From positions 124,027 through 188,026 of the forward strand of contig NZ_MSZX01000001.1 in NCBI RefSeq assembly GCF_002021565.1: a DNA stretch of 64,000 nt, read 5' to 3'. The translations under genes were made by a program, and so were the position numbers. The notes under the pieces are model-generated. The model was given only the letters and a program-made list of their open reading frames with translations. It was not told the DNA's origin and searched no databases. Origin of the DNA: Paenibacillus selenitireducens. Lineage in GTDB: Bacteria > Bacillota > Bacilli > Paenibacillales > Paenibacillaceae. Positions 62,938-64,000 of this stretch are shown piece after piece. Numbering within the stretch: position 1 is the first letter of the stretch; each line of letters starts with the position of its first letter.

Positions 62938-62968
62938 TTGACATTGGAGTCAACTCCAATGTTATTCT
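62938..62968 (+). promoter_or_regulatory. MerR-type promoter and operator
   Basis: TTGACA (62938-62943) and TATTCT (62963-62968) are separated by 19 bases, the over-long spacer that MerR activators correct. The palindrome CATTGGAGT-CA-ACTCCAATG (62942-62961) fills the spacer. Likely bound by the regulator starting at 62975. Confidence 0.9.
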
Positions 62969-62974
62969 GAATTC

Positions 62975-63448
62975 ATGGAAAAACTTTATTCTATACAAGA
63001 GGTTTCGCGGATACTTGGGATAACGAAGGATACGCTTCGGTATTATGACCGGATTGGGATCGTCTCGCCATCCCGGAAAGACAATCGGTACCGCAGGTAT
63101 TCGAAGGACGACCTCATAGACTTGATGAATATTCAGATCATGCAGTATGCGGACTTTTCTCTTGACGAAATCAGAGGGACGCTTAGTATCCGCAAGATGG
63201 AAAATATCGACCCCGTTTACTACGAAGAGGTTTCTGCGTTTCTCGATGCCAAAAACGCAGAAACGCGCAAGAAGATTGCCCATCTGGAAAAGGTCAGCCA
63301 GCTGCTCAACATAGCAGCCGAAACGTTAAGGAACTTTAATATCGAAAGCGACCAACGGTTGACAAAGATCGTCCGCGAAATTTACAAGGATATCCGAGGG
63401 GACGAACCAGAAAATTTCAAGGAAGGTTGTGATGACCATCAAGGTTAG
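62975..63448 (+). CDS. MerR-family transcriptional regulator
   Basis: Regulator of 157 residues. The N-terminal winged helix reads YSIQEVSRILGITKDTLRYYDRIGIVSPSR, followed by a long helix and an effector region from about 105. There is no cysteine cluster for metals; the only Cys is near the C-terminus (EGCDDHQG), so the inducer is probably organic. ATG lies seven bases after the -10 box with no ribosome site, so the mRNA may be leaderless. It overlaps the next gene by 17 bases. Confidence 0.9.
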   Translation: MEKLYSIQEVSRILGITKDTLRYYDRIGIVSPSRKDNRYRRYSKDDLIDLMNIQIMQYADFSLDEIRGTLSIRKMENIDPVYYEEVSAFLDAKNAETRKKIAHLEKVSQLLNIAAETLRNFNIESDQRLTKIVREIYKDIRGDEPENFKEGCDDHQG

Positions 63449-63863
63449 GAATTATTATTATTTGATTGCAGGAGTTCTTGCGGTGCTGTTTGCCTTCACT
63501 CACGCATGGAACGGGCAATCCGCTGTGCTGCCGACACTCGACATTAGTCTGATTTCTATGGATACACAGACGGTTTTCACGTATGTCTGGCACATTATCA
63601 CAGCGGAAAATCTGGTCTTCGGCATCGCATTCATTTTCATGTCATTCCAAAGTGAGCGATCGAAGATCCGGTTTGCCGCATGGATGATCGCGGCGATCCT
63701 GATCGTCCGGCTGATGGTCATTCTTGGCGTAACGGCAGTGGTTGACGTTTCGGGGCTTATGAATACGTTTATTGATTCTATTGCAATCGTAATCTATGTC
63801 GCAATTATCATACTGGGCACAAGAATGAAGGAAAAACAGTCCGTTGGTCAGCAGCTACAGTAA
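63432..63863 (+). CDS. Small four-helix membrane protein co-transcribed with merR
   Basis: Unrecognised 143-residue protein with four hydrophobic helices (about 8-27, 50-70, 80-100, 112-132). ATG 63432 is five bases after AGGAAGG inside the merR end; GTG 63429 is less likely. Coupling to the MerR-type gene suggests it is the regulated target, perhaps a small exporter or DoxX-like membrane protein. No motif gives a function. Confidence 0.75.
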   Translation: MTIKVRNYYYLIAGVLAVLFAFTHAWNGQSAVLPTLDISLISMDTQTVFTYVWHIITAENLVFGIAFIFMSFQSERSKIRFAAWMIAAILIVRLMVILGVTAVVDVSGLMNTFIDSIAIVIYVAIIILGTRMKEKQSVGQQLQ

Positions 63864-64000
63864 CAGAGATGTTCGAGTTGTCTTCTAGCTCTGCAGACTC
63901 GCTCAAAGCAAGTAAGCAATCTCTGATCTCTGGTCATTCTAGATCAAACATGGTTATGATCAAAGTCGCACATTCAAAGTCGTGTTGTTATCGAGTATTT

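Overview
The window looks like chromosome from a spore-forming Firmicute, most likely Paenibacillus or a close relative. The evidence is the strong GGAGG-type ribosome sites, an alpha/beta SASP gene, ytaF, a cre-like site, a copper-amine-oxidase-domain exported protein, and the order icd-mdh-phoPR-polA-mutM-ytaF-coaE-nrdR known from Bacilli. This is inferred from gene content, not from a database comparison.

Layout. 1-12.7 kb: polyphosphate kinase (5' end cut by the window) and convergent exopolyphosphatase ppx flank a nine-gene cassette. The cassette holds a four-component ABC importer, an unknown 160-aa protein, a PHP-domain hydrolase, a divergent glycerophosphodiester phosphodiesterase, a LacI regulator and a MATE exporter. 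Two matching palindromic operators precede it. 13-20.6 kb: citZ-icd-mdh, a stress-type SDR, an HD nucleotidase and a class I fumarase, with hairpin repeats. 20.6-32.1 kb: a decayed transporter gene, phoR then phoP (sensor first), cydA-cydB-cydS, a soluble CBS/chemoreceptor-like protein and pstSCAB-phoU. PHO-box promoters are visible before phoP and pstS. 32.1-34.5 kb: a repeat-rich stretch with a 219-bp tandem repeat, other palindromes, a transposase relic and one small membrane-protein gene. 34.5-49.3 kb: carbohydrate region with an ABC importer lacking its ATPase, xylR/xylAB, then a SorC-controlled operon joining a ribose-type importer, a TrpA-like lyase and an FGGY kinase. 49.5-53.8 kb: an exported CuAO/propeller protein and a second pstSCA set without pstB or phoU. 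54.2-60.6 kb: conserved polA-mutM-ytaF-coaE-lytic transglycosylase-SASP-nrdR. 60.7-64 kb: tRNA-Ala(GGC) followed by duplicated copies of its 3' end in large palindromes, a nuclease-like/HTH gene, and a MerR regulator with a membrane protein.

How it fits together. Much of the window concerns phosphate: polyphosphate synthesis and breakdown, a probable organophosphate uptake cassette, PhoPR, and two Pst systems. The rest covers TCA enzymes, bd-type respiration and pentose use. Compared with the Bacillus order, about 30 kb (cyd, pst, sugar and repeat modules) sits between phoPR and polA. The strongest candidates for something undescribed are the kinase plus TrpA-like operon (42.3-49.2 kb), a nested-palindrome family with fixed geometry (17.8, 34.1 and 61.4 kb), the tRNA-Ala 3'-end repeats (60.7-62.7 kb) and the cassette between ppk and ppx.

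Stretches where I see little: 12742-12867, 32948-33082, 33173-33293, 49296-49398, 62307-62583, 62707-62937 and 63864-64000 show no convincing gene.
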